Below are positions 53,466 through 61,949 of a stretch of DNA of 64,000 nt, piece after piece. The stretch's first letter is position 1. The number at the start of each line of letters is the position of its first letter. The notes beneath the pieces are model-generated. The model was not told the origin of the DNA. It saw only the letters and a program-made list of their open reading frames with translations, and did not search any database. The stretch is from Bacillus salipaludis (GTDB lineage: Bacteria > Bacillota > Bacilli > Bacillales_B > DSM-18226). The stretch covers positions 190,023-254,022 of the forward strand of contig NZ_SMYO01000009.1 in NCBI RefSeq assembly GCF_004358205.1. The letters run 5' to 3'. Both the position numbers and the translations under genes were made by a program.

Positions 53466-53880
53466 TTATGAAACGTTCTCGGAATGTGCAGCCATGTTTC
53501 GCAAATCTACAATTTTTTGCCATTCTCTTTGTAGCATTTTACGTTCCTGTGGGTGCCAAGTCGGTGTCAAACCACTCTTTTCTATATTTTTGGTGGCAAC
53601 ACAATAGGATTGCCCCTCTGCTGGGGATACTCTGACCCATTTTTACGAGATTTATTAAAATCAATGGATTGGCCATTATTCACATTCGGTTTGACAATTA
53701 CTTCAACTTTCGGCTGCACCTTATAATAAAAATCGGGGGCTTAATGTTGTTTCTTTTTCAATTCCAATGAACAATAGATTTATTAATTTCTATTTCAAAA
53801 GCCTTTGAAATGACATATCACTGCAGGAGTAAAATCTAGATCATCATAATCATTTTCCACCATTTGCAAAAAGTTATTTT
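53466..53880 (-). pseudogene. Decayed gene with HEPN-like RNxxAH motif at its C-terminus
   Basis: Reconstructed across at least two frame breaks, the minus strand reads FLQMVENDYDDLDFTPAVIC, EIEINKSIVHWN, VQPKVEVIVKPNVNNG...RKNGSEYPQQRGNPIVLPP and finally HPQERKMLQREWQKIVDLRN-MAAHSENVS. One frameshift is a missing A near 53590. The ending RNMAAH matches the R-x4-H pattern of HEPN RNases, and its position beside restriction genes fits a lost defence or toxin gene. The family is not certain. Confidence 0.45.
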
Positions 53881-54815
53881 TGATATTTCTTAAATATCTT
53901 CTTTTTAGAATAACCAGCCTTTTGTCTTATCTTCCATAAAAAGTCTCCTTTCGCAATGATTGTTGCTTCTTCACACTCGGAAATATATTTATTGTTTGTC
54001 GTATCAAATACAATTAACTCGAACTTGAATTTTTCATCTGTTATCCCATATTCGTCTAAACCGAGTTTTAAACAGTCAGTTGAACTAAATCCTAAACATA
54101 GATGACCATTTAGTTCCCGTTTTGGAGGTATTTCTAGTGTGAAATCGGCACCAATAACCTTATTTAACCCATACATTCCGTGTTGCGAAATTACATTCCC
54201 TTCCTTTCTTACTAACAAACCTCCATCAAGGAGGGTAATTGGATTGTTTGACAAGTTACGGAAAGAAACATGTAAGGTTGCAACTCCTTCACGATCATTA
54301 GTTGCATATAGGCATTCGTCTAATATTCTTATTTCTAATCTATTACTCTCTAAATAAAATCGATCGAAATCACTTCTTTTTGCGACGGATTGTTGAGATC
54401 CTCTTCGAACCAGACAAAAGCCTTCATTAAGTGGGCCGTTTTTCTTTTTAATCATATATGGTCTATCTACAGTATTTTGAATTTCTATAACCCCGATATT
54501 TTTATCCTGATAATTTAGATAATAAACATCCAAACTGATATCGGGTTCAATATTATTAAGGACAAACTCTTGGTATGTTGATGAATCCACTTTGTCATTT
54601 TTATTAAGCCCTTCAATACCTCTACCTTCTACAAGATCATCCTTAACTCCCATTATTATAAATTTACTTCCTTCATGTTGTGCATTAGCCATGGCCATAA
54701 TATCTTTAAGTAAATTAGGAGTGCCTTTAGCAGAATACTGCTTTGCTTTAAAATCTAAATATTCACATTCATATCCATTTTCAATTAGGTCGATTATGGT
54801 ATTATAATTTTTCAC
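53874..54815 (-). CDS. AlbA_2 (Schlafen-type) domain protein
   Basis: The N-terminal about 140 residues show the AlbA_2/Schlafen AAA-like pattern: ECEYLDFKAKQYS, LLKDIMAMANAQHEGSKFIIMGVKDD, and LVRRGSQQSVAKRSDFDRFY. The C-terminal half is beta-rich and of unknown function. AlbA_2 proteins occur in regulators and in phage-defence loci. A GTG start follows AGGAGAT. It overlaps the end of a decayed gene and is close to the Mrr/McrB cluster, so a defence role is possible but not shown. Confidence 0.8.
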   Translation of the reverse strand: MKNYNTIIDLIENGYECEYLDFKAKQYSAKGTPNLLKDIMAMANAQHEGSKFIIMGVKDDLVEGRGIEGLNKNDKVDSSTYQEFVLNNIEPDISLDVYYLNYQDKNIGVIEIQNTVDRPYMIKKKNGPLNEGFCLVRRGSQQSVAKRSDFDRFYLESNRLEIRILDECLYATNDREGVATLHVSFRNLSNNPITLLDGGLLVRKEGNVISQHGMYGLNKVIGADFTLEIPPKRELNGHLCLGFSSTDCLKLGLDEYGITDEKFKFELIVFDTTNNKYISECEEATIIAKGDFLWKIRQKAGYSKKKIFKKYQK

Positions 54816-55149
54816 TTCTTGATCTCCTAGTTTAATTATTAGTATAATTTTACCAACACTTAAACTCGGATGTCGAATATATTTTCGTTGATTCGATAAA
54901 ATTAATTAAGAATAAAATATTTTTCATCTAAATATAAATAAAATCCGGCACCCATGAAATGGCGCCGGAAAAACAAAATACCATATTAAGATAATGCTTT
55001 TGCTTATCTATTTACTAATAATTATTTACAACTAAAGATTGATACAATATGTCATGTAAAAACTTCGATATAACTATAGTAGAGATCTCAATTGTTCGTG
55101 AACAATTGGATCGTCTTCTAACTTCATTAAAAAACCCTTATAACATGGT
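54816..55149. other. Gap with terminator, palindrome and gene scrap
   Basis: A terminator lies at 54941-54974 (CCGGC...GCCGG). A 20-bp palindrome CAATTGTTCGTGAACAATTG is at 55089-55108. On the minus strand the end of a reading frame (YKGFLMKLEDDPIVHEQLRS to a stop near 55077) reads like a real C-terminus and is cut off at the tRNA-like fragment. Confidence 0.5.
54941..54974 (-). terminator. Terminator hairpin
   Basis: On the minus strand TCCGGC...GCCGGA with inner CCAT/ATGG pairs, followed by TTTTATT. Confidence 0.7.
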
Positions 55150-55236
55150 TGGCGGGACAACGTGTGAATCGAACCCTCTAGACTTACACGCAGGTCTCAA
55201 GCAGTTTTGAAGACTGTGGAGGACACCAGCCCTCTT
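55150..55236 (-). pseudogene. 3' portion of a selenocysteine tRNA (selC)-like gene
   Basis: On the minus strand the fragment shows a 6-bp D-stem with a 4-nt loop (GAGGGC-TGGT-GTCCTC), an anticodon arm CAGT-CTTCAAA-ACTG with anticodon TCA, and a long variable arm closed by AGAC/GTCT. A T-loop TTCGATT and a 3' end TTGTCCCGCCA follow. These are tRNA-Sec traits. The matching 5' acceptor strand (GGGACAAC) is absent, and the T-stem has two mismatches, so it is a remnant. A short zinc-ribbon frame replaces the 5' half. Confidence 0.55.
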
Positions 55237-55327
55237 CTAACCATTTTGCAATTGCTAATTCACCATGAGAATCATTACATTTTGGACACTTATACCTTGC
55301 AAAAAACTTCCAGCCGTTACGTTCCAT
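55184..55327 (-). CDS. Short zinc-ribbon reading frame fused into the tRNA-like fragment
   Basis: An ATG frame (55325-55327) gives ERNGWKFFARYKCPKCNDSH and GELAIAKWLEEGW, with a CPKC metal motif. It then runs into the tRNA-like sequence and stops. There is no clear ribosome site. It is probably the remains of a larger gene disrupted at the tRNA-like junction. Confidence 0.35.
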   Translation of the reverse strand: MERNGWKFFARYKCPKCNDSHGELAIAKWLEEGWCPPQSSKLLETCV

Positions 55328-55361
55328 ATATGACCATATTTAACATGAAACATTTAACGAT

Positions 55362-55571
55362 TTAGTCCATAATTTTATAAGTTTTTCCATTCAGTTCCAA
55401 CAAACCAACAACTTTTCCTGTTTCAAGTACATTAACAGCATATCTTATTGCTTCCATGGCTTCTAAACGCCATTTTTGAAATATAGGTCCATCCTCCCAA
55501 TGATCTTCTGAATCCAGACCAGTGCTTGCTGGAAGATCTTCAAGCAGTTCAATTACTTTATTTAAATCCAT
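55362..55571 (-). CDS. Small hypothetical protein
   Basis: The 69-residue product (DLNKVIELLEDLPASTGLDSEDHWEDG...YAVNVLETGKVVGLLELNGKTYKIMD) is mostly helical with a C-terminal beta hairpin. AAAGGACG precedes the ATG. I recognise no family; such short genes are common near phage-like replication modules. Confidence 0.55.
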   Translation of the reverse strand: MDLNKVIELLEDLPASTGLDSEDHWEDGPIFQKWRLEAMEAIRYAVNVLETGKVVGLLELNGKTYKIMD

Positions 55572-55827
55572 TATTAGATCGTCCTTTCAACTTCAAAATA
55601 GGAGTCATTTGGATATTTTCTCTCAATTGTAATAAAGATATCAGAGCCTCCCAAATGATTACAATTTAAGAATATATTATTTTGTAAAGGTTTACGGTAT
55701 GAAATGTGAATTTTTCCGGAACATTAATATTTTTGAAAAGTAATCTAAAACTTTATACAACCAATCACTGCGGGTCTGGCACATTGGCCCCCATTATTAC
55801 AATTAAATATTTCTTATCTTTTCATTT

Positions 55828-56274
55828 TCACCTCTCCCTTTTAAAATACCCGGCAATAGCTGGAAAACTCTCAAAATCCTTCTTCATATCCCGAAACGAA
55901 ATCACCTCCTTGCCTCTAGCAAGCTGGAAATCTAGCGAATATTCATGACAATTCAATGGAGTTTGATGAAAGGTTTTGGTATAGAAATCGATTGCTTCTT
56001 GTCCGCTTCTAGCAAAGATAAAGACAAAATCCTTCTGGCTCATCTTCAATGAGTAGATGCCCATTTTATGGATCCCTAAGTAATTATGTTGAATCAATTC
56101 CGCTACTTTCTGATGATCCACTTGATTAAGGTCTATTTTTGAAATGTCATCTTTTAATGAAATTTTCTGCTCTTCTAGTAAATGGTAGATGTAATGGGCC
56201 AAAGAGGATTCATTATAATGGAAACAATCCTGATATAATTCTTCCACAATCACTGCTAACACCTCGATATTCAA
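55828..56274 (-). CDS. Hypothetical protein of the replication module
   Basis: A TTG start follows GAGGAC. The 148-residue product has a helical N-terminal half (VLAVIVEELYQDCFHYNESSLAHYIYHLLEEQKI) and a C-terminal half with FVFIFARSGQEAIDFYTKTFHQTPLNCHEYSLDF. It lies 37 bp after the DnaB-like gene on the same strand, so it probably belongs to that operon. No family recognised. Confidence 0.6.
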   Translation of the reverse strand: MNIEVLAVIVEELYQDCFHYNESSLAHYIYHLLEEQKISLKDDISKIDLNQVDHQKVAELIQHNYLGIHKMGIYSLKMSQKDFVFIFARSGQEAIDFYTKTFHQTPLNCHEYSLDFQLARGKEVISFRDMKKDFESFPAIAGYFKRER

Positions 56275-56310
56275 TCATGTCCTCGGCTCTGTGACCGAAA
56301 CGGAAACACC

Positions 56311-57555
56311 TTATTCCTTTTGCTCTTCAATTTTTCCTGTATGCTCGTTGTAATTCACAGAGACGGTTCCAACTGGACCATTTCGATTTTTTGAGACAAT
56401 GATTTCAAGGGAATGATCCTCAGATTCCTTGTCATAATAAGCTTCGCGATACAAGAACAGAATCACATCGGCATCCTGTTCCACACTTCCTGATTCCCGA
56501 ATGTCAGACATCATCGGCCGCTTATTGGCTCTTGATTCCACCGATCGATTTAACTGCGCCAAACAAATGACGGGGCAATTAAAATCCTTCGCCATCGCTT
56601 TAAGAGATTTAGATATTTCCGTCACTTGTAAGTGGGAATTCCCGCCGTAAAATTGACCAGAATGGATAAGCGTTAGATAATCGATAAATAGAATCGGTTT
56701 CTTGTATGGAAATTGATGCATCATTTTTCGTGTTTTTGCTCTCATTTCGGCAATGGTTTGTCCAGACCTATCAAAAATTTGCATATGGGTTTCAGTAAGG
56801 TCCCCAATGACATCCGACCATTTATTCTTTTGACTAGGATTGAGCATTCTTTTCGGATCCCGCATTTTTGCACGGTTAAAGCCCCCGGTTGAAGCCATTA
56901 ATCGGGAGGTGATCAGCCTTTCGGGCATTTCTAAGGAAAATACGAGAGGCAAATATCCAGCCCATCCCGACATTTTTGCAAAATGAAGCATCACATCGGT
57001 TTTTCCCATCGAGGGTCTTGCCGCTAGAATCGTTACTTCCCCGTCCTGAAAGCCTCCCGTCACCTCGTCTAGCTTTTTGATCCCTGTTGTGGCGGTTTTC
57101 AATGTTGGTTGATCTTCCCAGGGTGCCTCATAAATGATTGACATTGCTTGATGTAAGGACGTGTGATCGTCCATCTTCATTTGGTTAATCTTATCCAATT
57201 CGGTGATTACTTTCGCTATTTCCCAATCGTTCGTGAATGCAACCGTTAAAATGTTCCTCTTTTCTCGTTCCTTCCACTGACCAAGAAGGAGCTTCTCCGT
57301 ACTGTCAAATTTCTCTAGATCCGCATACGATAACAGCTCCGAAAGGTAAGACATTCCACCTACAGATTCGAGGTCCGGTAAGGTGGTCAAGGAAATTAAA
57401 TCAATATTCTTGCCAGCACGCTTATACTCTACCATCCTTCGCATTAATTCTTTATGCCGCATATTTTCTAGCTGTTCAGGCTGAATCACCGTATCCTTGA
57501 GTAAGTATTCCGCCTTCATCAAACTTCCTAAAAACGCCTTCTCTGCCATACTCAT
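56311..57555 (-). CDS. DnaB-like replicative helicase
   Basis: This hexameric 5'-3' helicase has a short N-terminal DnaB_N domain (EKAFLGSLMKAEYLLKDTVI...HKELMRRMVEY) and the RecA-like C-terminal domain. Walker A is AARPSMGKTD, Walker B PILFIDYLTLIHSG, and further DnaB motifs are LAQLNRSVESR and DIRESGSVEQDADVILFLYRE. At about 414 residues it is shorter than chromosomal DnaB (about 450), as in phage or plasmid versions. Its ATG overlaps the stop of the DnaD-like gene, so the two form a replication module. Confidence 0.9.
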   Translation of the reverse strand: MSMAEKAFLGSLMKAEYLLKDTVIQPEQLENMRHKELMRRMVEYKRAGKNIDLISLTTLPDLESVGGMSYLSELLSYADLEKFDSTEKLLLGQWKEREKRNILTVAFTNDWEIAKVITELDKINQMKMDDHTSLHQAMSIIYEAPWEDQPTLKTATTGIKKLDEVTGGFQDGEVTILAARPSMGKTDVMLHFAKMSGWAGYLPLVFSLEMPERLITSRLMASTGGFNRAKMRDPKRMLNPSQKNKWSDVIGDLTETHMQIFDRSGQTIAEMRAKTRKMMHQFPYKKPILFIDYLTLIHSGQFYGGNSHLQVTEISKSLKAMAKDFNCPVICLAQLNRSVESRANKRPMMSDIRESGSVEQDADVILFLYREAYYDKESEDHSLEIIVSKNRNGPVGTVSVNYNEHTGKIEEQKE

Positions 57556-58529
57556 CACTCTTCACCTGCCGTAAGATCGAGTTCAAAGCCTCTTGGAATA
57601 TCTCTTCCGTTAGGAAACGATTCAGTTGATTTCCTATGCTTTGGTGCAGACTTTTTCTTCTCCTGATCCATTTCAACTTCTTCTACGGTCAGTAAAGATT
57701 CATTTTCCCAGTTCTTCAGAATCGCCACAATATAGTTCAACTTCCGCTTGTTATTAGCACACGCAATATTCATTGCTTTTAAAATCATCTCTTTTGGATG
57801 TAAAAAGCTAGAATCATCTAACCACGACAACAACTGCTCTTTTGCATTCACATTTGTAAATCCAAATCCATTATCATCCCAAAACTCAATAATTTCTTTC
57901 ACATCTTCTGTTTTTTGATTACTCAATAAGGGATTTTGGATGTCTGGATTGTTTTCTATATTGTGAACGATAGCTTTTTGTTTTTCTTTTTGCCCAGGTG
58001 TCGTATGCAGGAATGCACCGTCAAATTCTTCATTTTCACTTGTGTATGTATCCTTTTCATCTAAATCCATACCAAAACTATCTTCTTTATACAGGTTCTC
58101 TTTAACAGCAGGCGCGTTTATCTCCGATGCTATAAAATCTATTTCTGCTTCGACGTGTTTCCTTTCATTAAGTTCTATTTCCTTCTTTTGCATTTTTGGC
58201 GCTAATTCCAGTGCTTCTAACCGTTCATAATCAATGGTGTACCACTTGGTTTGATCCATTTTGCTTTTATTCCAGTTCCCTGAAAGCAATAATCCTTGAT
58301 CCGCTAGCGAGCGAAATACCCGTTTGATCGTACTGAGTGACCAAAATGAAAATTGTTCCTGCCAATCGTTATAGGTATTGTAAATCCATTTACGCTCCTC
58401 AATGATATGGTTGCTTTTATTCACCCAGTAATGTACCTGCTGCAGGACGACTGCTTCATTTAAACCAATCCTGTTGGCTAATGATGGGCTCACGATCATT
58501 GGATTTTCGTACACTAATAAATTACTCAT
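57555..58529 (-). CDS. DnaD-domain replication initiation protein
   Basis: A start at the ATG after GGGAGG gives 324 residues. The N-terminal winged-helix part reads NEAVVLQQVHYWVNKSNHIIEERKWIYNTY and WSLSTIKRVFRSLADQGLL, typical of phage-type replication initiators. An acidic linker follows, and the C-terminal DnaD-like block is EIIEFWDDNGFGFTNVNAKEQLLSWLDD...LNYIVAILKNWENE. It would bind an origin and load the adjacent DnaB-like helicase. The overlap ATGA-type junction with the helicase gene indicates coupling. Confidence 0.85.
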   Translation of the reverse strand: MSNLLVYENPMIVSPSLANRIGLNEAVVLQQVHYWVNKSNHIIEERKWIYNTYNDWQEQFSFWSLSTIKRVFRSLADQGLLLSGNWNKSKMDQTKWYTIDYERLEALELAPKMQKKEIELNERKHVEAEIDFIASEINAPAVKENLYKEDSFGMDLDEKDTYTSENEEFDGAFLHTTPGQKEKQKAIVHNIENNPDIQNPLLSNQKTEDVKEIIEFWDDNGFGFTNVNAKEQLLSWLDDSSFLHPKEMILKAMNIACANNKRKLNYIVAILKNWENESLLTVEEVEMDQEKKKSAPKHRKSTESFPNGRDIPRGFELDLTAGEE

Positions 58530-59107
58530 CTCTTTTTTCCTCCCTTTTTGAATGGCCAAATGATAAAACAATTTGCTTCCGTTCTTGTTTCATCGATTGG
58601 TTCATTGATCTTTCCCTAGCTATATAAAGAAAAATGACAAAAAAGGACAGGTAAAATAAAAACTTTTTTATAAATTTGGCAAATGGGTGAATGAATGGAT
58701 AAGGAAGGATTTTGGTCTTTAAGGGGGGTTTTTAAAATTTTTTGATCGGGAAAACAACTGGAACGATCTTTGTTGTTGTCTTTGGATAATCTCTGTAGTA
58801 ATCTCTGGTATTGCTTGGTTCAGACTTGTTTCTTCCATGGTGTCAATCTCAAATTTTATATTGGTTCAAGTTGACCTCTTATTCGGATCAATCTGAAATA
58901 CTCTTTGATTCATTTTTAACAAATGAAGGTCCATTAAGGAAACGGTAAAAATCGTCGATTATTTACAAAATGTTTTTCCTTATTTTAGACTCTTTTCGTA
59001 AATATTGTGGCTATATGTGGAAAAATAAATTTTAATAGAAAATAGAAGATTTTAACATTCATAGTATAATGGATGGGAATTAATATAAAAATTTTTATTA
59101 TAATACA
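58530..59107. other. Upstream region of the replication module
   Basis: No gene is supported. A CAAC/GTTG dyad around 58754-58776 and scattered AT-rich tracts could be promoter or origin parts, but no clear iteron array is visible. Confidence 0.4.
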
Positions 59108-59335
59108 TTGAATAAAGCTATTCTAAAAGGAATTTTAAGTATTTTAATAGGAGTTATGGTATTCGGATTCTTATTTCTTTGGCAAAAAGATATGGACTTT
59201 ATGGCAAATTTCTTCTTTTCTATAACTGCAGGAATCTTGGGTTATATGGTCATATCTCCTTTTATCATGTCGAATGAAGAAAGGAAAAACTTTGAATCTA
59301 CATTTGATAAATGGTTAGACGATCGTGAAAAATAG
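59108..59335 (+). CDS. Small two-helix membrane protein
   Basis: The 75-residue frame has two hydrophobic helices (ILKGILSILIGVMVFGFLFLW and FFFSITAGILGYMVISPFI) and a charged tail NEERKNFESTFDKWLDDREK. The TTG start lacks a clear ribosome site, which lowers confidence. No family recognised. Confidence 0.5.
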   Translation: MNKAILKGILSILIGVMVFGFLFLWQKDMDFMANFFFSITAGILGYMVISPFIMSNEERKNFESTFDKWLDDREK

Positions 59336-59493
59336 TAAATTGAAATAACATAACCGTCTTTTTTTAAGCTGACCGTAAGGATTCTATCAAGATGTAATTT
59401 GCAAACCGACAAGAACTAATAAGTAACTCCTTCGTTCTTACTTTAATAGCAATTGCTTGTTCAGCTCAAGAAAAACTTGTATCAGTTTAAGGG

Positions 59494-59530
59494 AAATAAT
59501 CCTCATCCGGAGTTAGGATGAGGATTATTT
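59494..59530. terminator. Bidirectional terminator
   Basis: AAATAATCCTCATCC and GGATGAGGATTATTT form a perfect 15-bp stem with a 7-nt loop. It ends the YjcZ-like gene on the minus strand and possibly the small gene on the plus strand. Confidence 0.85.
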
Positions 59531-59550
59531 CATAAATACAGTCACAGCTT

Positions 59551-59757
59551 TTAAACACAGAAACAAACTGCACCAACAATGATTAATAAAATAAACAAAA
59601 CGACTATGAGTATAAATTCACCGCATCCTTGAGTAGGAAAACAGCTTGCATAAACAGGAGCTGCATAGGAATAAGACAATGGAGGTTGGGGAAGAACATT
59701 TGCGGGTAAGGCATTCGATATTGGTAAGGCATTAGTTATTGGTAAGGCATTATCCAT
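59551..59757 (-). CDS. YjcZ-like sporulation membrane peptide with proline-rich N-terminus
   Basis: The start is the ATG at 59755-59757 after AAAGGAAG. The 68-residue product has short NALPI repeats, a proline-rich part, and a C-terminal hydrophobic segment EFILIVVLFILLIIVGAVCF. This closely resembles the FALIVVLFILLIIVG core of YjcZ/SscA-type small spore proteins. Likely inserted in a membrane of the developing spore. Confidence 0.6.
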   Translation of the reverse strand: MDNALPITNALPISNALPANVLPQPPLSYSYAAPVYASCFPTQGCGEFILIVVLFILLIIVGAVCFCV

Positions 59758-59840
59758 TTTTTCCACTTCCTTTCGAATGTATGGAGAGCTAATTTAACAT
59801 TACAATATATATTACACTTCGAGAGGAAATTGGAGCCCGT

Positions 59841-59954
59841 CTATATTATATTTGGGCATGATCTAGAGACAATCTGGTAACCTCCCAGATACATTGTAAA
59901 ATGCGTCTTCACTTTTGTAGAAACGCATCCGATCGTGTAAGTCCATCTTTTCAT
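59841..59954 (-). CDS. Short gene with strong ribosome site, frame uncertain
   Basis: GGAGGTG directly precedes an ATG opening a 37-residue frame (KRWTYTIGCVSTKVKTHFTM...). A second frame starting at the ATG nine bases later reads DLHDRMRFYKSEDAFYNVSG and stops at about 59863. Either is possible, or a frameshift joins them. No family recognised. Confidence 0.3.
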   Translation of the reverse strand: MKRWTYTIGCVSTKVKTHFTMYLGGYQIVSRSCPNII

Positions 59955-60013
59955 AAACACCTCCATCATCACACATCTAGAAAATAATGGTAAAATAAGT
60001 TGGAGGTGATTTT

Positions 60014-60205
60014 GTGAAAAGAATACCAAAATATAAAATTAATTTTATTGCTTCATTTATTTGTCTTGTTATAGGTATTTTCCTTATAAAAATACTTCCT
60101 AATGCAATTCCTACTCTCATTCTTTTTGGCTATTTCTTTCTTTTTTACTTAGGAACTGGTATTTATCATTTAATTAAACAAAGAAAGAATACCAACTCCC
60201 TGTGA
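60014..60205 (+). CDS. Small two-helix membrane protein
   Basis: A GTG start follows GGAGGTGAT. The 63-residue product has two hydrophobic helices (NFIASFICLVIGIFLIKIL and TLILFGYFFLFYLGTGIYHLI) and a basic end KQRKNTNSL. A GC-rich hairpin follows at 60211-60237. Function unknown. Confidence 0.6.
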   Translation: MKRIPKYKINFIASFICLVIGIFLIKILPNAIPTLILFGYFFLFYLGTGIYHLIKQRKNTNSL

Positions 60206-60210
60206 ATGAA

Positions 60211-60237
60211 ACAGAAGACGGATAACCCGTCTTCTGT
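60211..60237 (+). terminator. Hairpin after small membrane gene
   Basis: ACAGAAGACGG and CCGTCTTCTGT form a strong stem; no T run follows, so termination is likely only partial. Confidence 0.5.
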
Positions 60238-60422
60238 AGGGTGTATTCTCATTATCTCTTGTATGCTTTCGTTACGTGCTCAAGTTGCTCGGGTGTGCAC
60301 GTGCACATCATAATGCCCAACGATTGTTTATAGGTAAAAACACATTTTTATTCGAACAAGTTAATAGGTGAATAACCAATGAATAGGATGATATGAAAAT
60401 AAATTGTAAGGGAGTGCATTTT

Positions 60423-60878
60423 ATGTACCCAAATCATATACATCTGTACTATAACATTCCAAATAGTCAAGATGCTTATCTATCTGCAACTCCTATTCAA
60501 GCAGATTACAATTCGACCCTTGATCCAAGACAATTTGGCGGCTTTCAGCCACCGACTGCTCCGCCACCTGGTCATCATGCTCCTGGAGCTGGACCATCGC
60601 CTGGTCATCCTGCCCCAGAAGAGGGACCACCCACATCGCCACCGCCATCTGTTGTTCCTCAACAGACGCACCAAGCAGGAGCATTTGCAGTAGACCCAGG
60701 CAGTATGGTCCGTTGTTTACACAGATACACATATGTATGGCTAAGAGGTTTTGAGCAATTTTGGTTTTATCCAACATTTATTGGCCGCCACTCTGTTTCA
60801 GGGTATCGCTGGACTGGTCGTAGATGGGTTAATTTCGGAATTAGCCTAAGACAAATTCAATCGTTTACTTGCGTTTAA
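60423..60878 (+). CDS. Proline-rich protein with conserved C-terminal domain, possible spore-surface protein
   Basis: The start is the ATG at 60423, eight nt after AAGGGAG. The 151-residue product has an N-terminal part with aromatic residues, a proline/glycine-rich middle (about 45-85) and a C-terminal domain MVRCLHRYTYVWLRGFEQFW...YRWTGRRWVNFGISLRQIQSFTCV with two Cys. I recall similar C-termini in Bacillaceae proteins of unknown role; spore coat or surface localisation is a guess. A perfect terminator follows. Confidence 0.65.
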   Translation: MYPNHIHLYYNIPNSQDAYLSATPIQADYNSTLDPRQFGGFQPPTAPPPGHHAPGAGPSPGHPAPEEGPPTSPPPSVVPQQTHQAGAFAVDPGSMVRCLHRYTYVWLRGFEQFWFYPTFIGRHSVSGYRWTGRRWVNFGISLRQIQSFTCV

Positions 60879-60893
60879 TAAGTTACGTTAATC

Positions 60894-60914
60894 CAGCTGC
60901 CATCATGGCAGCTG
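60894..60914 (+). terminator. Terminator
   Basis: CAGCTGCCAT and ATGGCAGCTG pair perfectly around a single base, followed by TTTGCTTTATTT. Confidence 0.75.
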
Positions 60915-61035
60915 TTTGCTTTATTTGAAGGATTTCAACCCATGCTAGTTACCTTATTTTTATAAAATTATTTAAAACAATTGATCATGTATACAGCTCC
61001 CCAAACAGCTCCGTTTTTGACCAGCAAATTCCACC

Positions 61036-61908
61036 TTAGGTAATGGATTGCAGGTCAATCCCCTCTACAAATTCGACAAAAGCCTTTACTACGTTGAATT
61101 CTAAAGATTCTTCATGGTAGAACATCCACGTCTTTCGGATGATTTTTTCTCCCTCCTTGTTTTTAATTTCAATTTTATTGATATGAACAAGATCATCAAT
61201 ATTCATGCTTGGCATAATGGCGTAGCCCAAGCCATAACCGACCATCTTTTTGCATGTATCTGCTTTATCCACATTAATACTGACGAGTGGAGGCTGTGAG
61301 TAATTTTCAGCCCACCAATTATCAATTACAGCTTTTAATAATGGATCCGTTTCGTAATCAATTCTAGGTAAACTGGGCAGTCGGTTCATGTCTATCTCTT
61401 CTTTTGAAGCGATACAAATGCTTTCTTCGAAGAGAAACTTTTTTTGATCCTTCCAGCCATATTCCCCTTTTAAAAAACCGACATGAACATCATGATTGTA
61501 CATTAAATGGGCAATATCATTACTGGATCCCGTTGTTACTTTAAACTCGACATCAGGGTATTGATCTTTAAAAAGTTTTAATAATCCGGGAAGTTTATAA
61601 TCCGTAAAAAAGGTTGAAACACCCAGCCTTAATGTACCCGATATTTTTTTCTCCATATTTAGGACTGTTTCTTTCATCTTTTGGATTCGCAATAACATTT
61701 CATGTGCATTTTTTGCAAGATACTCACCTTGTGGAGTAAACTCAACTCCGCGCCAGTTTCGATTCACGATTTTAACTCCAAAGTAGTTTTCCATTGTTTT
61801 TAAGCGATTGGTTAAAGCCGGCTGCGAAATATGCAGTATTTTAGCTGTATTGGTTATATTTTTTTCTTGATAAAGGGTTTGCAAAACCATCCAGTCTCTT
61901 TCATCCAT
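61036..61908 (-). CDS. LysR-family regulator (CysB/YwfK-like) of the divergent transporter
   Basis: The helix-turn-helix DWMVLQTLYQEKNITNTAKILHISQPALTNRLKTMENYFG and effector domain (about 90-288) are clear. The start is the ATG at 61906-61908, after AAGGTG. About 290 residues. It is divergent from an AbrB-type membrane protein, and the dyad ATAACTTTTGATTAT (61935-61949, T-N11-A form) between them is a likely binding site. Effector unknown. Confidence 0.87.
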   Translation of the reverse strand: MDERDWMVLQTLYQEKNITNTAKILHISQPALTNRLKTMENYFGVKIVNRNWRGVEFTPQGEYLAKNAHEMLLRIQKMKETVLNMEKKISGTLRLGVSTFFTDYKLPGLLKLFKDQYPDVEFKVTTGSSNDIAHLMYNHDVHVGFLKGEYGWKDQKKFLFEESICIASKEEIDMNRLPSLPRIDYETDPLLKAVIDNWWAENYSQPPLVSINVDKADTCKKMVGYGLGYAIMPSMNIDDLVHINKIEIKNKEGEKIIRKTWMFYHEESLEFNVVKAFVEFVEGIDLQSIT

Positions 61909-61934
61909 CGAAATCACCTTGTATCCTTTAAGAA

Positions 61935-61949
61935 ATAACTTTTGATTAT
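61935..61949. promoter_or_regulatory. Likely LysR binding site
   Basis: ATAACTTTTGATTAT has ATAA/TTAT dyad arms and a T-N11-A core, in the 139-bp region between the divergent LysR and transporter genes. Confidence 0.45.
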
